A stretch of DNA of 64,000 nt from Gp6-AA40 sp035571515 (GTDB lineage: Bacteria; Acidobacteriota; Vicinamibacteria; Vicinamibacterales; UBA2999): NCBI GenBank assembly GCA_035571515.1, contig DATNCQ010000057.1, positions 41,705-105,704 of the forward strand, read 5' to 3'. Each line of letters opens with the position of its first letter. Position 1 is the stretch's first letter. Shown piece after piece: positions 31,198 to 39,181 of this stretch. Position numbers and translations under genes: made by a program. The notes below the pieces were generated by a model that ran no database searches, was not told the DNA's origin, and was given only the letters and a program-made list of their open reading frames with translations.

Positions 31198-32097
31198 ATG
31201 AAACGCGCCGTCCTTCTCGCCCTTTTTCTGTCCGGAGTCACGATCTCGTTACGCGGGCAGGCGCCGCCTGCAACCGGATGGTCCGCCGACATTGCGGAGA
31301 TCCGCCGTGTTGCCACGTTGATTCCCGGCCGCAAGCCGCTCCGCATCAACGTCCTCAAGTTTGCCGAGAGTCGCCGCACCAAGAACTTCTCGGTCCAGGG
31401 CGAGCCCGCGACGCCGAGTGTACAGGCGCGTACCGTCTTCCAGGTCGTCTACCCCGACGGCTACGTCATGGTCGATGCGGGAATGGACGAGCCCATGCAC
31501 AGGCAGATCGGCCGGGGCGCGGAAGGCGAACCGTACTACGCCGAGCAGGCGCAGGAGGTGAACAAGGCGCTCCGCGGGGCGCGGGCCATCGTGTTCACCC
31601 ACGAGCACGGCGACCACATCACGGGTGTCATCCGAGGCCCCTACCTGGCCGAGCTCGCGCCGAAGACCATCCTCACCCGTCCGCAGGTGAACACGCTCGA
31701 AAACAGGCCGCAGTTCCCGGACCTGAAGATCACCGAGGAGCAGGCCCGGCGCTACCACGTCATCGACTACGACCGTTACATGGCGTTTGCGCCGGGGTGG
31801 ACGCTGATCAAGGCCGCCGGCCACACGCCCGGGTCGCAAATGATGTTCATCACCGTCGATTCCGGGCGCGAGTACCTGCTCGTGGGCGATACCGCCTGGC
31901 ACATGGACGGTGTCCGCAAGGCGACCGGCAAGGACGCGCCGTGGATTGTCGAGGACACGGCCGCCGTCAACGACCAGCTGAAGTGGCTCAACGGCCTCTC
32001 GATGTCGGAGCGGAACCTCGTCATCGTCGCCAGCCACGACGATGACGAGCACAAGGAGCTGGTCGCCAGGAAGCTGCTTGGCGGAAAGCTCGATTAG
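31198..32097 (+). CDS. secreted metallo-beta-lactamase-fold hydrolase
   Basis: 299 residues with an export signal (LLALFLSGVTISLRGQ). The metal-binding set of the fold is present: THEHGDHI near residue 138 (HxHxDH), AGHTPGSQ (third His), GDTAWH with the bridging Asp, and SHDDDEH near the end. Substrates of this superfamily range from beta-lactams to lactones and sulfate esters, so the reaction cannot be named. It stands 63 bp after a TonB receptor gene, and a TAGGAT sequence just before the ATG may be its own -10. The 3' end overlaps a convergent small gene by 4 bp. Confidence 0.88.
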   Translation: MKRAVLLALFLSGVTISLRGQAPPATGWSADIAEIRRVATLIPGRKPLRINVLKFAESRRTKNFSVQGEPATPSVQARTVFQVVYPDGYVMVDAGMDEPMHRQIGRGAEGEPYYAEQAQEVNKALRGARAIVFTHEHGDHITGVIRGPYLAELAPKTILTRPQVNTLENRPQFPDLKITEEQARRYHVIDYDRYMAFAPGWTLIKAAGHTPGSQMMFITVDSGREYLLVGDTAWHMDGVRKATGKDAPWIVEDTAAVNDQLKWLNGLSMSERNLVIVASHDDDEHKELVARKLLGGKLD

Positions 32098-32321
32098 CGT
32101 GGACCCCGCCGCCTGATGGGGACTCGTCCGCGCGGCCGGGGCACCCGCGGCAGGTCCGGGAAGAACTCGAACAGGTCCTTCAACTCGTTGCCGTGAATGT
32201 CGCGAACGAGCCTGGGCTTTCGCGGGTTCGGTGGAGGCGCGACTCCCCTCTCCCGCGGTTGCGGCCCCGGCGGATGTTCAGCCGGCGCCTCTCCCAATCT
32301 CGAGCGGTACTTTTTGGTCAT
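32094..32321 (-). CDS. small Pro/Arg-rich hypothetical protein
   Basis: 75 residues: MTKKYRSRLGEAPAEHPPGP, a Pro-rich stretch, then RLVRDIHGNELKDLFEFFPD, which looks like a short folded or binding helix, and a basic RPRGRVPIRRRGPR tail. The central helix is too regular for a chance frame. No clear ribosome site precedes ATG 32321. It converges on the hydrolase gene with a 4-bp overlap. Function unknown. Confidence 0.58.
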   Translation of the reverse strand: MTKKYRSRLGEAPAEHPPGPQPRERGVAPPPNPRKPRLVRDIHGNELKDLFEFFPDLPRVPRPRGRVPIRRRGPR

Positions 32322-32465
32322 TGCGTATCGCTCATTCGCGTATACGATCCGGGCCGCACCTGCTGATACATGACAGCCGACAGTTGATACCTGACACGGT
32401 CTGCGCGGGCAGCGAATTTGCTGCGCCCGCGGCTCGTTGGCGAGCCGAGCTCGCGAAGGAGGAGT

Positions 32466-32897
32466 ATGCCACCACGTGGCAAGAAGAAGTCAAAGGCAAG
32501 CCGCAAGCGAAGCGCATCCGCCGGCCGCAAGAGCAGCGCGGCGCGGAAGACGGGGCGCGCAGCAGGCGCGTCGCGCAAGAGCGCGCGCAAGACGGCAGCC
32601 TCGCGCAAGGGCGCTGCGAAGCGCGGCGCGGCCAAGGGCGCGGCCAAGCGCGGCGCCGCCAAGAGCGCGCGCACCGCGAAGCGCAGCGCCAGCCGCAAAC
32701 CGTCGGCTCCGGCGCGTCGCCTACCGTCGCGTCCGTCGCCAGCTGCGTCGCCGATGGGCGACGAGATGTCGGGCCGCCACAACGAGCCGGAAGACGTGAT
32801 GAGCGGCGGCAGCGACGAGCTGATGGATGAGGACGCGGAACTCGACCTCGGCGGCGAAGAAGGCGGGGCCGACACCGACCTCGACGAGGACATGTAG
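32466..32897 (+). CDS. histone H1-like Lys/Arg/Ala-rich protein with acidic tail
   Basis: 143 residues. The first 95 are a run of basic repeats (KKKSKASRKRSASAGRKSS, AAKRGAAKGAAKRGAAK), like bacterial histone H1/Hc-type proteins that compact DNA. After a short linker the last 45 residues are strongly acidic (EPEDVMSGGSDELMDEDAEL and on to DTDLDEDM). The tail could mask the basic part or bind partners. Start ATG 32466 is behind AAGGAGG. A one-TM DUF1328 gene follows after 39 bp. DNA binding is inferred from composition only. Confidence 0.78.
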   Translation: MPPRGKKKSKASRKRSASAGRKSSAARKTGRAAGASRKSARKTAASRKGAAKRGAAKGAAKRGAAKSARTAKRSASRKPSAPARRLPSRPSPAASPMGDEMSGRHNEPEDVMSGGSDELMDEDAELDLGGEEGGADTDLDEDM

Positions 32898-32936
32898 GCA
32901 TAGAAGTCGCAGCTGAACCTCCAGGAAGGAGGACTC

Positions 32937-33113
32937 ATGCTGCAACTGGCGCTACTGTTCCTCGTCGTCGGCATCGTCGCGGGGTTCCTGGGCTTCACGT
33001 CGATCGCGGGCGCGTCGTTCGTGGTTGCGAAGTTCCTCGCCGGTCTGTTCCTCGTGTTGTTCGTCGTCTTCCTGATGCTCGCGATTGCGGGCGTCCGGAA
33101 GGTCATACGGTAG
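32937..33113 (+). CDS. DUF1328-like small membrane protein
   Basis: 58 residues starting at ATG 32937 behind AAGGAGGA, ending in TAG at 33111. The sequence, beginning MLQLALLFLVVGIVAGFLGF, has two hydrophobic helices separated by a Gly/Ser/Ala turn (TSIAGASFVVAK) and a short basic end (RKVIR). This is the pattern of DUF1328 / YtjA-type inner-membrane peptides, widespread and linked in some bacteria to stress. Function not known. Confidence 0.85.
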   Translation: MLQLALLFLVVGIVAGFLGFTSIAGASFVVAKFLAGLFLVLFVVFLMLAIAGVRKVIR

Positions 33114-33186
33114 GTGGCGGGAGGCAGAGGCCTCCTGCCGCCTGCCCTCTGCCACACCTCAGGCCGCAGGCTATGATGGAAGCCGT

Positions 33187-34731
33187 TTGCGAACGGCTGG
33201 ACTGTGCGTCCTCGCGGTGGTGCTCGCGCTGGCATCGGGCCACGCGCAGGGCACGGCCCCCGCGTCTCCGCTGACGCTCGTCACGCGCGACGGGCGGCGG
33301 CCCGTGCCGACGACCATCCTCAACAACCAGGAATTCATCGCGCTCGACGATCTCGCGTCGATGTTCCAGCTCGCGGTGCGCGAAGATGCGCTCGCCGGCG
33401 GCGTCACCGTGAGCTACAAGGGACGCACGATCGTCGCCTCCGCCGATCAGCCGATGGCCTCGGTCAACGGCCGCGTCGTCACGCTGCCGGCGCCGGTCGC
33501 GCGCGTCGGGCGGCGGCTGCTGGTGCCGATCGACTTCATCGCGCGCGCGCTCGCACCCATCTACGACTCGCCGATCGACCTGCGCCGCGCGTCGCGGCTG
33601 CTCGTCGTCGGCGCCATCCGCGTGGCGCGCGTCGTCGTCAGCATCGACGCGGCGGGCCCGCCGACGCGCGCCAGCGTCGAGGTCACGCCGGCACTGCTCG
33701 TCAGCTCGATGTTCGACGCGGGGCGCGTCATCGTCCGCGTCGAGGCCGACATGCTCGATGCGGCGCCGCCGCCCGCGCCGGCCGGCCTGATCGATCAGAT
33801 CCAGACGGGCAACCAGGCGACGACCATCGCGTTCGCGCTGAACGCGCGCGCCGGCATGCCGCGCGTCTCGACCACGACGACGACGGAAAGCACGCGCGTG
33901 ACGATCGAGATTCCTCCCGGCGCGCAGCCGCCGCAGGACACCAGCGCCGCGCCGGCGCCGCCGCCTGCTCCACCTCCGCTCGTGACCCTGCCGCCGGCGC
34001 CGCCGGCCGCGGATGCCGTGCCGGCGCTCCCCGGGCAGCGCACCGCCAGGCTGCAGACGATGGTGATCGATCCGGGACACGGCGGCGACGACGCCGGCGT
34101 GCGCGGGCCGAAGGGGGCGCTCGAAAAGCAGGTGACGCTCGAGGTCGCGCGCCGGCTGAAGTCGCTCATCGAGACCCGTCTCGGCGTGCGCGTGATCCTG
34201 ACGCGCGAGGAAGACCGCGCCGTGTCGCCGGACGGGCGCGACGCGATCGCGAACAACAACAAGGCCGACCTGTTTCTGAGCCTCCACGTCAACGGCGCGC
34301 CGTCGCCGTCCATGAAGGGCGCGCAGGTCTACTACCTCCGGCTCGACCGCGCCGGTGAAGACGCACGGCTGCGCACCGCCGCGTCGGAGCTCGTGCTGCC
34401 CGCCGTCGGCGGCGGCATGCGGCCGGTCGACGTCATCCCGTGGGACCTGGCGCAGGCGGCGCACGTCGACGTCTCGTCGCGCTTCGCGTCGATGCTGGAA
34501 GAGGAGCTCGAGAAGCACGCGCCGATGGGCCCGCGGCCCCTGCAGCAGGCGCCGATCCGCGTGCTGAGCGGTGTCAACATGCCCGCGGCGCTCATCGAGC
34601 TCGGGTATCTCACGAACGCGGAACAGGAGCGGGCGGTTCAGTCCGCGGAGCTCCAGGGCAGCCTCGCGCAGGCGATCTTCGACGCCATCGTGCGATTCAG
34701 GACCTATCTCGAGGCTCCGGCGACGCCATGA
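33187..34731 (+). CDS. N-acetylmuramoyl-L-alanine amidase
   Basis: 514 residues; it cuts the amide bond between MurNAc and the stem peptide in the periplasm. Signal peptide MRTAGLCVLAVVLALASGHAQ from TTG 33187, with GGAAG before it. Residues about 30-130 resemble a copper-amine-oxidase-N-like or AMIN-type wall-binding domain (LNNQEFIALDDLASMFQL, GRRLLVPIDFIARAL), then a second beta region, a Pro/Ala-rich linker at 240-285, and a C-terminal Amidase_3 domain with zinc ligands in MVIDPGHGGDDAG, the catalytic-side Glu in ALEKQVTLEVARRL and LFLSLHVNGA. A TATGAT 12 bases before the TTG may be its -10. First gene of a four-gene run. Confidence 0.9.
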   Translation: MRTAGLCVLAVVLALASGHAQGTAPASPLTLVTRDGRRPVPTTILNNQEFIALDDLASMFQLAVREDALAGGVTVSYKGRTIVASADQPMASVNGRVVTLPAPVARVGRRLLVPIDFIARALAPIYDSPIDLRRASRLLVVGAIRVARVVVSIDAAGPPTRASVEVTPALLVSSMFDAGRVIVRVEADMLDAAPPPAPAGLIDQIQTGNQATTIAFALNARAGMPRVSTTTTTESTRVTIEIPPGAQPPQDTSAAPAPPPAPPPLVTLPPAPPAADAVPALPGQRTARLQTMVIDPGHGGDDAGVRGPKGALEKQVTLEVARRLKSLIETRLGVRVILTREEDRAVSPDGRDAIANNNKADLFLSLHVNGAPSPSMKGAQVYYLRLDRAGEDARLRTAASELVLPAVGGGMRPVDVIPWDLAQAAHVDVSSRFASMLEEELEKHAPMGPRPLQQAPIRVLSGVNMPAALIELGYLTNAEQERAVQSAELQGSLAQAIFDAIVRFRTYLEAPATP

Positions 34732-35348
34732 CCGCTCGACTCGGGTCGGTCGCGCGGGGCAAGCGCAAGCGCTGGCTGCAGGCCGCGGCTATCGTGGTCA
34801 TCTTCGGCGCGGCGGCGTGGGGTGCGTCGCAGCTGCTCGAGCGGATGGTGTCCCCCGTCCAGCAGCCGCAGAGCGCGCCGGCGCCCGCGGCGCCCGCGGC
34901 CAGCGTGGCGCACATCATCGCCACGCTCTACTACGGCACCCCCGACGGCCAGGCGCTCGCCGCCGTCAAGCGCGAGGTGCCGCTCGGCGAAGGGCCACGC
35001 GCGCAGGGCCGTCAGATCCTCGAAAGCGAGCTCGAGGCAGCGCCGGCGCCGTACGTGTCGCTCATCCCGGCGGGGACGATGCTGCGCGCGTTCTACATCA
35101 CCGACCGCGGCGACGCGTTCGTCGACCTGAGCCCCGAGGTCTCGACGATGCATCCGGGCGGATCGACCAACGAGCTTCTGACCGTCTATGCGCTTGTCAA
35201 CACGGTGACCGCCAACCTGTCGTCGGTCGAGCGCGTGCAGATTCTCATCGACGGCAAGCAGGCGGACACGCTCGCCGGACACGTCGACCTGCGGCGCCCG
35301 TTCGAGCGCGACACCTCGCTGGTGCGCGAGACGAAAGGGACGCAGTAG
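34728..35348 (+). CDS. GerMN-domain membrane protein
   Basis: 206 residues. ATG 34728 overlaps the amidase stop (ATGA). A basic start (RGKRKRW) and one membrane helix (AAAIVVIFGAAAWGASQLL) anchor it, with a Pro/Ala linker, and about 60-200 is a GerMN domain: IATLYYGTPDGQ, MLRAFYITDRGDAFVDLSPE, GSTNELLTVYALVNTV and VERVQILIDGKQADTLAGH. GerMN proteins are often encoded with wall amidases and may modulate peptidoglycan hydrolysis. The coupling here supports that. Confidence 0.88.
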   Translation: MTARLGSVARGKRKRWLQAAAIVVIFGAAAWGASQLLERMVSPVQQPQSAPAPAAPAASVAHIIATLYYGTPDGQALAAVKREVPLGEGPRAQGRQILESELEAAPAPYVSLIPAGTMLRAFYITDRGDAFVDLSPEVSTMHPGGSTNELLTVYALVNTVTANLSSVERVQILIDGKQADTLAGHVDLRRPFERDTSLVRETKGTQ

Positions 35349-35363
35349 CGTTACAGTGACTCC

Positions 35364-36092
35364 ATGCGTTCCGACGGACGACTCGACGAGCAGCTGCGAC
35401 CCACGCGCATTACTCCCAACTACCTCATCCACGCCGAAGGTTCGGTCCTTGTCGAATCGGGAAAGACCAAAGTCATCTGCACCGCGAGCGTAGAAGACAG
35501 GGTGCCGCCCTTCCGCCGCAACTCCGGCAAGGGCTGGGTGACGGCGGAGTACGGGATGCTGCCGCGCGCGACCAACACGCGCACGCAGCGCGAGTCCTCG
35601 GCCGGCAGGGTGGGCGGCCGCACGCAGGAGATTCAGCGGCTGATCGGACGCTCGCTGCGCGCCGTCACGAAGATGGAGGAGCTCGGCGAGCGGACGGTGA
35701 CGCTCGACTGCGACGTGATCCAGGCCGACGGCGGCACGCGCACCGCGTCGATCACCGGCGCGTTCGTCGCGCTCGTCCTCGCCGTCAACCGGATGCGCGA
35801 GCAGGAGATGATTCGCACGATGCCGATCGTGGACTATGTCGCCGCCACCAGCGTCGGCATCGTCGAGGGGATGCCGATGCTCGACCTCGCCTACACTGAG
35901 GATTCGAAGGCCGACGTCGACATGAACATCATCAAGACGGGCGCGGGCCTGTACATCGAGCTGCAGGGAACTGCGGAAGCGATGCCGTTCGGCCGCGAGG
36001 CGCTCAACCGCCTGCTCGACCTCGCCGACACGGGCATCCGCCAGCTGATCGCGCTGCAGCGCGGCCACGTCGGCTCGTTTCTGGGTAAGTAG
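35364..36092 (+). CDS. rph: ribonuclease PH
   Basis: 242 residues; a phosphate-dependent 3'-to-5' exonuclease that trims the tRNA 3' end, acting as a hexamer in the cytoplasm. Family signs are RSDGRLDEQLRPTRITPNYL at the start, GKTKVICTASVEDRVP, GWVTAEYGMLPRATNTRTQRE, the Arg-rich GRTQEIQRLIGRSLRA (phosphate site), LDCDVIQADGGTRTASI and the C-terminal DLAYTEDSKADVDMNII. Length is as expected. It precedes rdgB with a REP-like hairpin in the gap, an order often seen across bacteria. Confidence 0.97.
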   Translation: MRSDGRLDEQLRPTRITPNYLIHAEGSVLVESGKTKVICTASVEDRVPPFRRNSGKGWVTAEYGMLPRATNTRTQRESSAGRVGGRTQEIQRLIGRSLRAVTKMEELGERTVTLDCDVIQADGGTRTASITGAFVALVLAVNRMREQEMIRTMPIVDYVAATSVGIVEGMPMLDLAYTEDSKADVDMNIIKTGAGLYIELQGTAEAMPFGREALNRLLDLADTGIRQLIALQRGHVGSFLGK

Positions 36093-36138
36093 GGCGGGTT
36101 CCGCCACGAGACTGGACCCATCGAGCGGCGGACCCGCC
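36089..36138 (+). repeat. REP-like palindrome with GTAG foot
   Basis: The GTAG foot (36089-36092), shared with the last codons of rph, is followed by GGCGGGTTCCGCC (36093-36105) and the near-complement GGCGGACCCGCC (36127-36138), one bulged base. It lies in the rph-rdgB gap, four bases before the rdgB ATG, so it may tune rdgB translation. Confidence 0.55.
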
Positions 36139-36141
36139 ACC

Positions 36142-36777
36142 ATGCGAACGCTCCTGATCGCCACGACCAACCCGGGCAAGCTGCGCGAGATCCGCGCGCT
36201 GATGCCTGACGTGCCGGTGCGCCTCGTCAGCCTCGCGGACATCCCGCACATCGAGGAGCCGGAAGAGACCGGCACGACGTTCGAGGAGAACGCCCGCCTG
36301 AAAGCGCGCTACTACGCCGCGCGCAGCGGACTCTGGACGGTCGCCGAGGACTCGGGGCTCGTCATCGATGCGCTCGACGGCGAACCCGGCGTGCAGTCGG
36401 CGCGGTTTCTCGGGCCCGATGCGACGTACCCGGAGCGGTTCGCGGAGATCTACCGGCGGCTGCACGCGCGCGGCAACCTGCCGCGCACGGCGCGGTTCGT
36501 CGCCGCGCTGGCAAGCGTCGACGGCGGCGAGGTGGTCTACGAGACGACGGGGACGGTCGAGGGTGAGATTGCAAGTGCGCCGAGCGGCGCCGGCGGTTTC
36601 GGGTACGACCCGATCTTCTTCTATCCGCCCTACGGGAAGACGCTGGCCGACGTCGATGCCGCGGACAAGATCGCGGTCGCGCATCGCGGCGTCGCGTTCC
36701 GCAAATTCGCCGCGTGGATCAAACCAGAAGGGATCGGGGATCAGGGATCAAGAGCAACTGAAAGGAGAGATCAGTGA
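36142..36777 (+). CDS. rdgB: non-canonical purine NTP pyrophosphatase (RdgB/HAM1)
   Basis: 211 residues; removes ITP, dITP and XTP from the nucleotide pool. Visible signatures: LLIATTNPGKLREIRALM at the start, ETGTTFEENARLKARYYA, the metal-site AEDSGLVIDALDGEPGVQSA, RTARFVAALA and GAGGFGYDPIFFYPPYGKT, then VAHRGVAFRKFAAW. The last 16 residues are of low quality and may be repeat-derived. Start ATG 36142 directly follows the palindrome. A hairpin at 36819 ends the operon. Confidence 0.96.
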   Translation: MRTLLIATTNPGKLREIRALMPDVPVRLVSLADIPHIEEPEETGTTFEENARLKARYYAARSGLWTVAEDSGLVIDALDGEPGVQSARFLGPDATYPERFAEIYRRLHARGNLPRTARFVAALASVDGGEVVYETTGTVEGEIASAPSGAGGFGYDPIFFYPPYGKTLADVDAADKIAVAHRGVAFRKFAAWIKPEGIGDQGSRATERRDQ

Positions 36778-36818
36778 TTTTCTGCCAGCTGCCTGCTGCC
36801 AGCTGAAGAAGGAACGAT

Positions 36819-36848
36819 GAACGGAGAACGATGTGTTGTTCTCCGTTC
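36819..36848 (+). terminator. terminator hairpin after rdgB
   Basis: GAACGGAGAAC (36819-36829) and GTTCTCCGTTC (36838-36848) make a perfect 11-bp stem with an 8-base loop. No T tract follows. It is 41 bases after the rdgB stop. Confidence 0.55.
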
Positions 36849-36974
36849 GTCACCCAGAGTCTGGCCGCGGACGATTGTTCGTCCGGGAGTTCGAGGGCAG
36901 GGCGTGTTGGCCCGTCGGTCTTACGGCTCGTGAGGAAGGAACTTCACCGACCGGCCTGGCAGGTCAGGAACTCG

Positions 36975-37199
36975 TCATGTCCGCACAGCTCGCGCTTGAT
37001 CGGATCGCATGAATGCACCATCGCGTGTCCGGAACAGGAACTTCGCATCGACCAGCGCGCCGAGCAACTGGTCGCACGCCGCGCGATCGAGACCCCAGAG
37101 CCGCTGCGCCTGCTGCGTCGTCAACCGCAATCCGGGCATCTCGATGTATTCGCCCTGAACGCGTCGCAGTACGTCGTCTAGCGGCTGCTGTGCTGGCAT
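36975..37199 (-). CDS. small hypothetical protein, likely winged-helix
   Basis: 74 residues starting at ATG 37199 with GGGGGAG upstream. Pattern: PLDDVLRRVQGEYIEMPGLR, LTTQQAQRLWGLDRAACDQL, then LGALVDAKFLFRTRDGAFMR. This is the shape of a minimal winged helix-turn-helix: a helix, a recognition pair, then a beta wing. Similar short proteins are common in Proteobacteria and Acidobacteria. Probably a regulator; targets unknown. The frame is open 39 codons upstream but of poor composition. Confidence 0.7.
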   Translation of the reverse strand: MPAQQPLDDVLRRVQGEYIEMPGLRLTTQQAQRLWGLDRAACDQLLGALVDAKFLFRTRDGAFMRSDQARAVRT

Positions 37200-37525
37200 G
37201 TGGCTCCCCCGTTCCCCGATTTGGGTAATGGACAGGGGTTTACGGAGCAACGCACGTGCCACGCGCTGAGCTCGTTCGGCTTTCCAGTGCATGAGCCGTA
37301 ATCCCTTCAGAATCATCGATGTGCCGCGTGTGCCCTAACCCTAAGGCATTTACTTCCGGCCTTTTACGGGGGCAAACCTGTACAAGCGCTGACGTCCGAC
37401 TGTAGGGAAACCCGTCAGGAAATCGGACCCCTCCCCTCAGGTTGCCGTCCGTTTCCACGGCACCTCCGCCGGCGCCCGCGATCGGGGGGCACTCTCGTTG
37501 CACTCGTCGCCCGCGGAGACAGACG
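37200..37525. other. intergenic stretch, nothing definite
   Basis: 326 bp between divergent small genes. It must hold promoters for both, but no convincing sigma-70 pair was found. A TGTAGGGAAACCCGTC hairpin near 37401 and runs of C are the only visible structure. Confidence 0.4.
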
Positions 37526-37879
37526 ATGCCGATGAACAACCTCGAGCTGCACCGCAGCGATGAAAGCATCTGGGACCGTACGGATGACCGGTGGAACTGG
37601 GACACCGAACGCTGGCTGATTGCATCCGCCGCGGGCGCGTTCCTGCTGGCAGGCCTCCGCCGCCGCTCGCTGGCTGGACTCGCCCTCATCGTGGGAGGCG
37701 GGACGCTGGCGTGGTGGGCGTTCTCTGAAATCGATCAGCGGCGCCTGCGGCGCGGACGGCTGCGCGCGGTGCTGCCGGCGCGCGAGCGCGAAGATCCGAT
37801 CATCGAGTCGTCGGAGCAGTCGTTCCCCGCGAGCGACGCGCCCGCGTGGACGCCGACGACTGGCAACGCGACGCACTGA
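37526..37879 (+). CDS. small membrane protein, function unknown
   Basis: 117 residues: a charged N-terminus (HRSDESIWDRTDDRWNWDTE), two hydrophobic segments (WLIASAAGAFLLAGL and GLALIVGGGTLAWWAF), a basic patch (RRLRRGRLRAVLP) and a tail with EDPIIESSEQSFPASDAPAW, a motif seen at the ends of several small stress-linked membrane proteins. Start ATG 37526 follows GGAG. It stands nine bases before a YihY/BrkB gene, so the two may be co-expressed. No named family. Confidence 0.7.
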   Translation: MPMNNLELHRSDESIWDRTDDRWNWDTERWLIASAAGAFLLAGLRRRSLAGLALIVGGGTLAWWAFSEIDQRRLRRGRLRAVLPAREREDPIIESSEQSFPASDAPAWTPTTGNATH

Positions 37880-37888
37880 GGGGGCGCC

Positions 37889-39106
37889 ATGGCGGTGATG
37901 CTCTCGTACCTCAAGGTCCCGCTGTCGTGGCGCGAGATCCTCACGCGCACCGTCCGTGACTCCATCGCGGACAACGTCTTCGGGATGGCGGCGCAGCTGG
38001 CGTATTACTTCTTCTTCGCGTTGTTTCCCGCGCTGCTGCTGCTGATCACCATTGCGAGTTACTTTCCCGTCCACACGATCGTGGACGAGGTCGTCAAGTC
38101 GATGGGGGGGTTCGCACCGCCGGAGGCGCTGACGATCATCACCGAGCAGATCCGCAAGATCACCGAGTCGAAGCCAGGGGGCCTGCTCACCTTCGGCATC
38201 GCGGCCGCGATCTGGAGCACCTCCGCCGCGATGAGCGCCATCATCAACACGCTCAACAGCGCCTACGACATCGAAGAGGGCCGTCCCTGGTGGAAGGTGC
38301 AACTGACGGCGACTCTGCTGACGCTCGGCGTCGCCCTCTTCATCCTGATCTCCTTCGCGCTGGTCATCGTGGGGCCGACGCTGGCGACGAAGGTCGCCGT
38401 GTGGGTGCACCTGGGACCGGTGTTCGAATGGACGTGGAAAATCCTTCAGTGGCCAGTCGTCTTCGCGCTCACCAGCACGGGCTTTGCGCTCGTGTACTAC
38501 TTTGCGCCCGATGCCGAGCAGGACTGGGTGTGGTTGACGCCAGGGTCGGTCTTCGCCACCACCCTGTGGTTGGTGGCATCGCTCGCCTTCAAGTACTACG
38601 TCGTGAACATTTCGGACTATGCGGAGACCTACGGCGCCATTGGCGGCGTCATGGTGCTCATGCTGTGGTTTTACATCTCAGGCGCCGTGATTCTGTTCGG
38701 CGCGGAGATGAACGCCGAAATCGAGCATGCGTCACCGTACGGCAAGGAGGCGGGCGAGAAGGTAAAGGGCCAGAAGCGCCTGATCGGGCCCGCCGCGATG
38801 CGCGCATGGATGGCGAACCGGCGAGAGCAGGGGGAGAAGCCGCCGAGCGCAGACGAGGTGAAGGAGGTTGCGGAGCAGCAGCCGGCAGCCGCCGCCGTCA
38901 CCGCGGCGAAGACGCCCGGCGCGGACGCGCCACCGGCATCGGCGCTGCGTCCGGCGCCCGCGGCGGCCATGCAGTCGGTCCCCGCTGTCACCGGTCGCGT
39001 GTCGGCTTCCGCCGGTGCGCGCGCGTCCGACTGGCTGCTCGGCGTCGCGTTCACGGCCGCGCAGTTCTGGCTGACGCTGAAGGCCTTGCGAAAGACCCGC
39101 GCCTGA
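37889..39106 (+). CDS. YihY/BrkB family inner-membrane protein
   Basis: 405 residues. The first 285 carry six predicted membrane helices with family marks: DNVFGMAAQLAYYFFFALFP at the start, then LLLLITIASYFP, WSTSAAMSAIINTLNSAYDI, GFALVYYFAPDA, TLWLVASLAFKYYVV, the YAETYGAIGGVMVLMLWFYI signature and FGAEMNAEIEH. A long Ala/Pro-rich cytoplasmic tail of about 110 residues follows. Once annotated as ribonuclease BN, the family is now regarded as a membrane protein of unsettled function. A 13-bp hairpin follows. Confidence 0.92.
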   Translation: MAVMLSYLKVPLSWREILTRTVRDSIADNVFGMAAQLAYYFFFALFPALLLLITIASYFPVHTIVDEVVKSMGGFAPPEALTIITEQIRKITESKPGGLLTFGIAAAIWSTSAAMSAIINTLNSAYDIEEGRPWWKVQLTATLLTLGVALFILISFALVIVGPTLATKVAVWVHLGPVFEWTWKILQWPVVFALTSTGFALVYYFAPDAEQDWVWLTPGSVFATTLWLVASLAFKYYVVNISDYAETYGAIGGVMVLMLWFYISGAVILFGAEMNAEIEHASPYGKEAGEKVKGQKRLIGPAAMRAWMANRREQGEKPPSADEVKEVAEQQPAAAAVTAAKTPGADAPPASALRPAPAAAMQSVPAVTGRVSASAGARASDWLLGVAFTAAQFWLTLKALRKTRA

Positions 39107-39127
39107 TCAATCTTAACGGCCTCAACT

Positions 39128-39159
39128 AGTCGGCAGTGGGCAGGACCCCACTGCCGACT
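39128..39159. terminator. hairpin between BrkB and SMP-30 genes
   Basis: AGTCGGCAGTGGG (39128-39140) and CCCACTGCCGACT (39147-39159) form a perfect 13-bp stem with a 6-base loop. It contains the GGCAGTG heptad seen in other gaps of this window. No T tract. Confidence 0.5.
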
Positions 39160-39181
39160 GTCCGCTGAAAATGAGGTCCGT

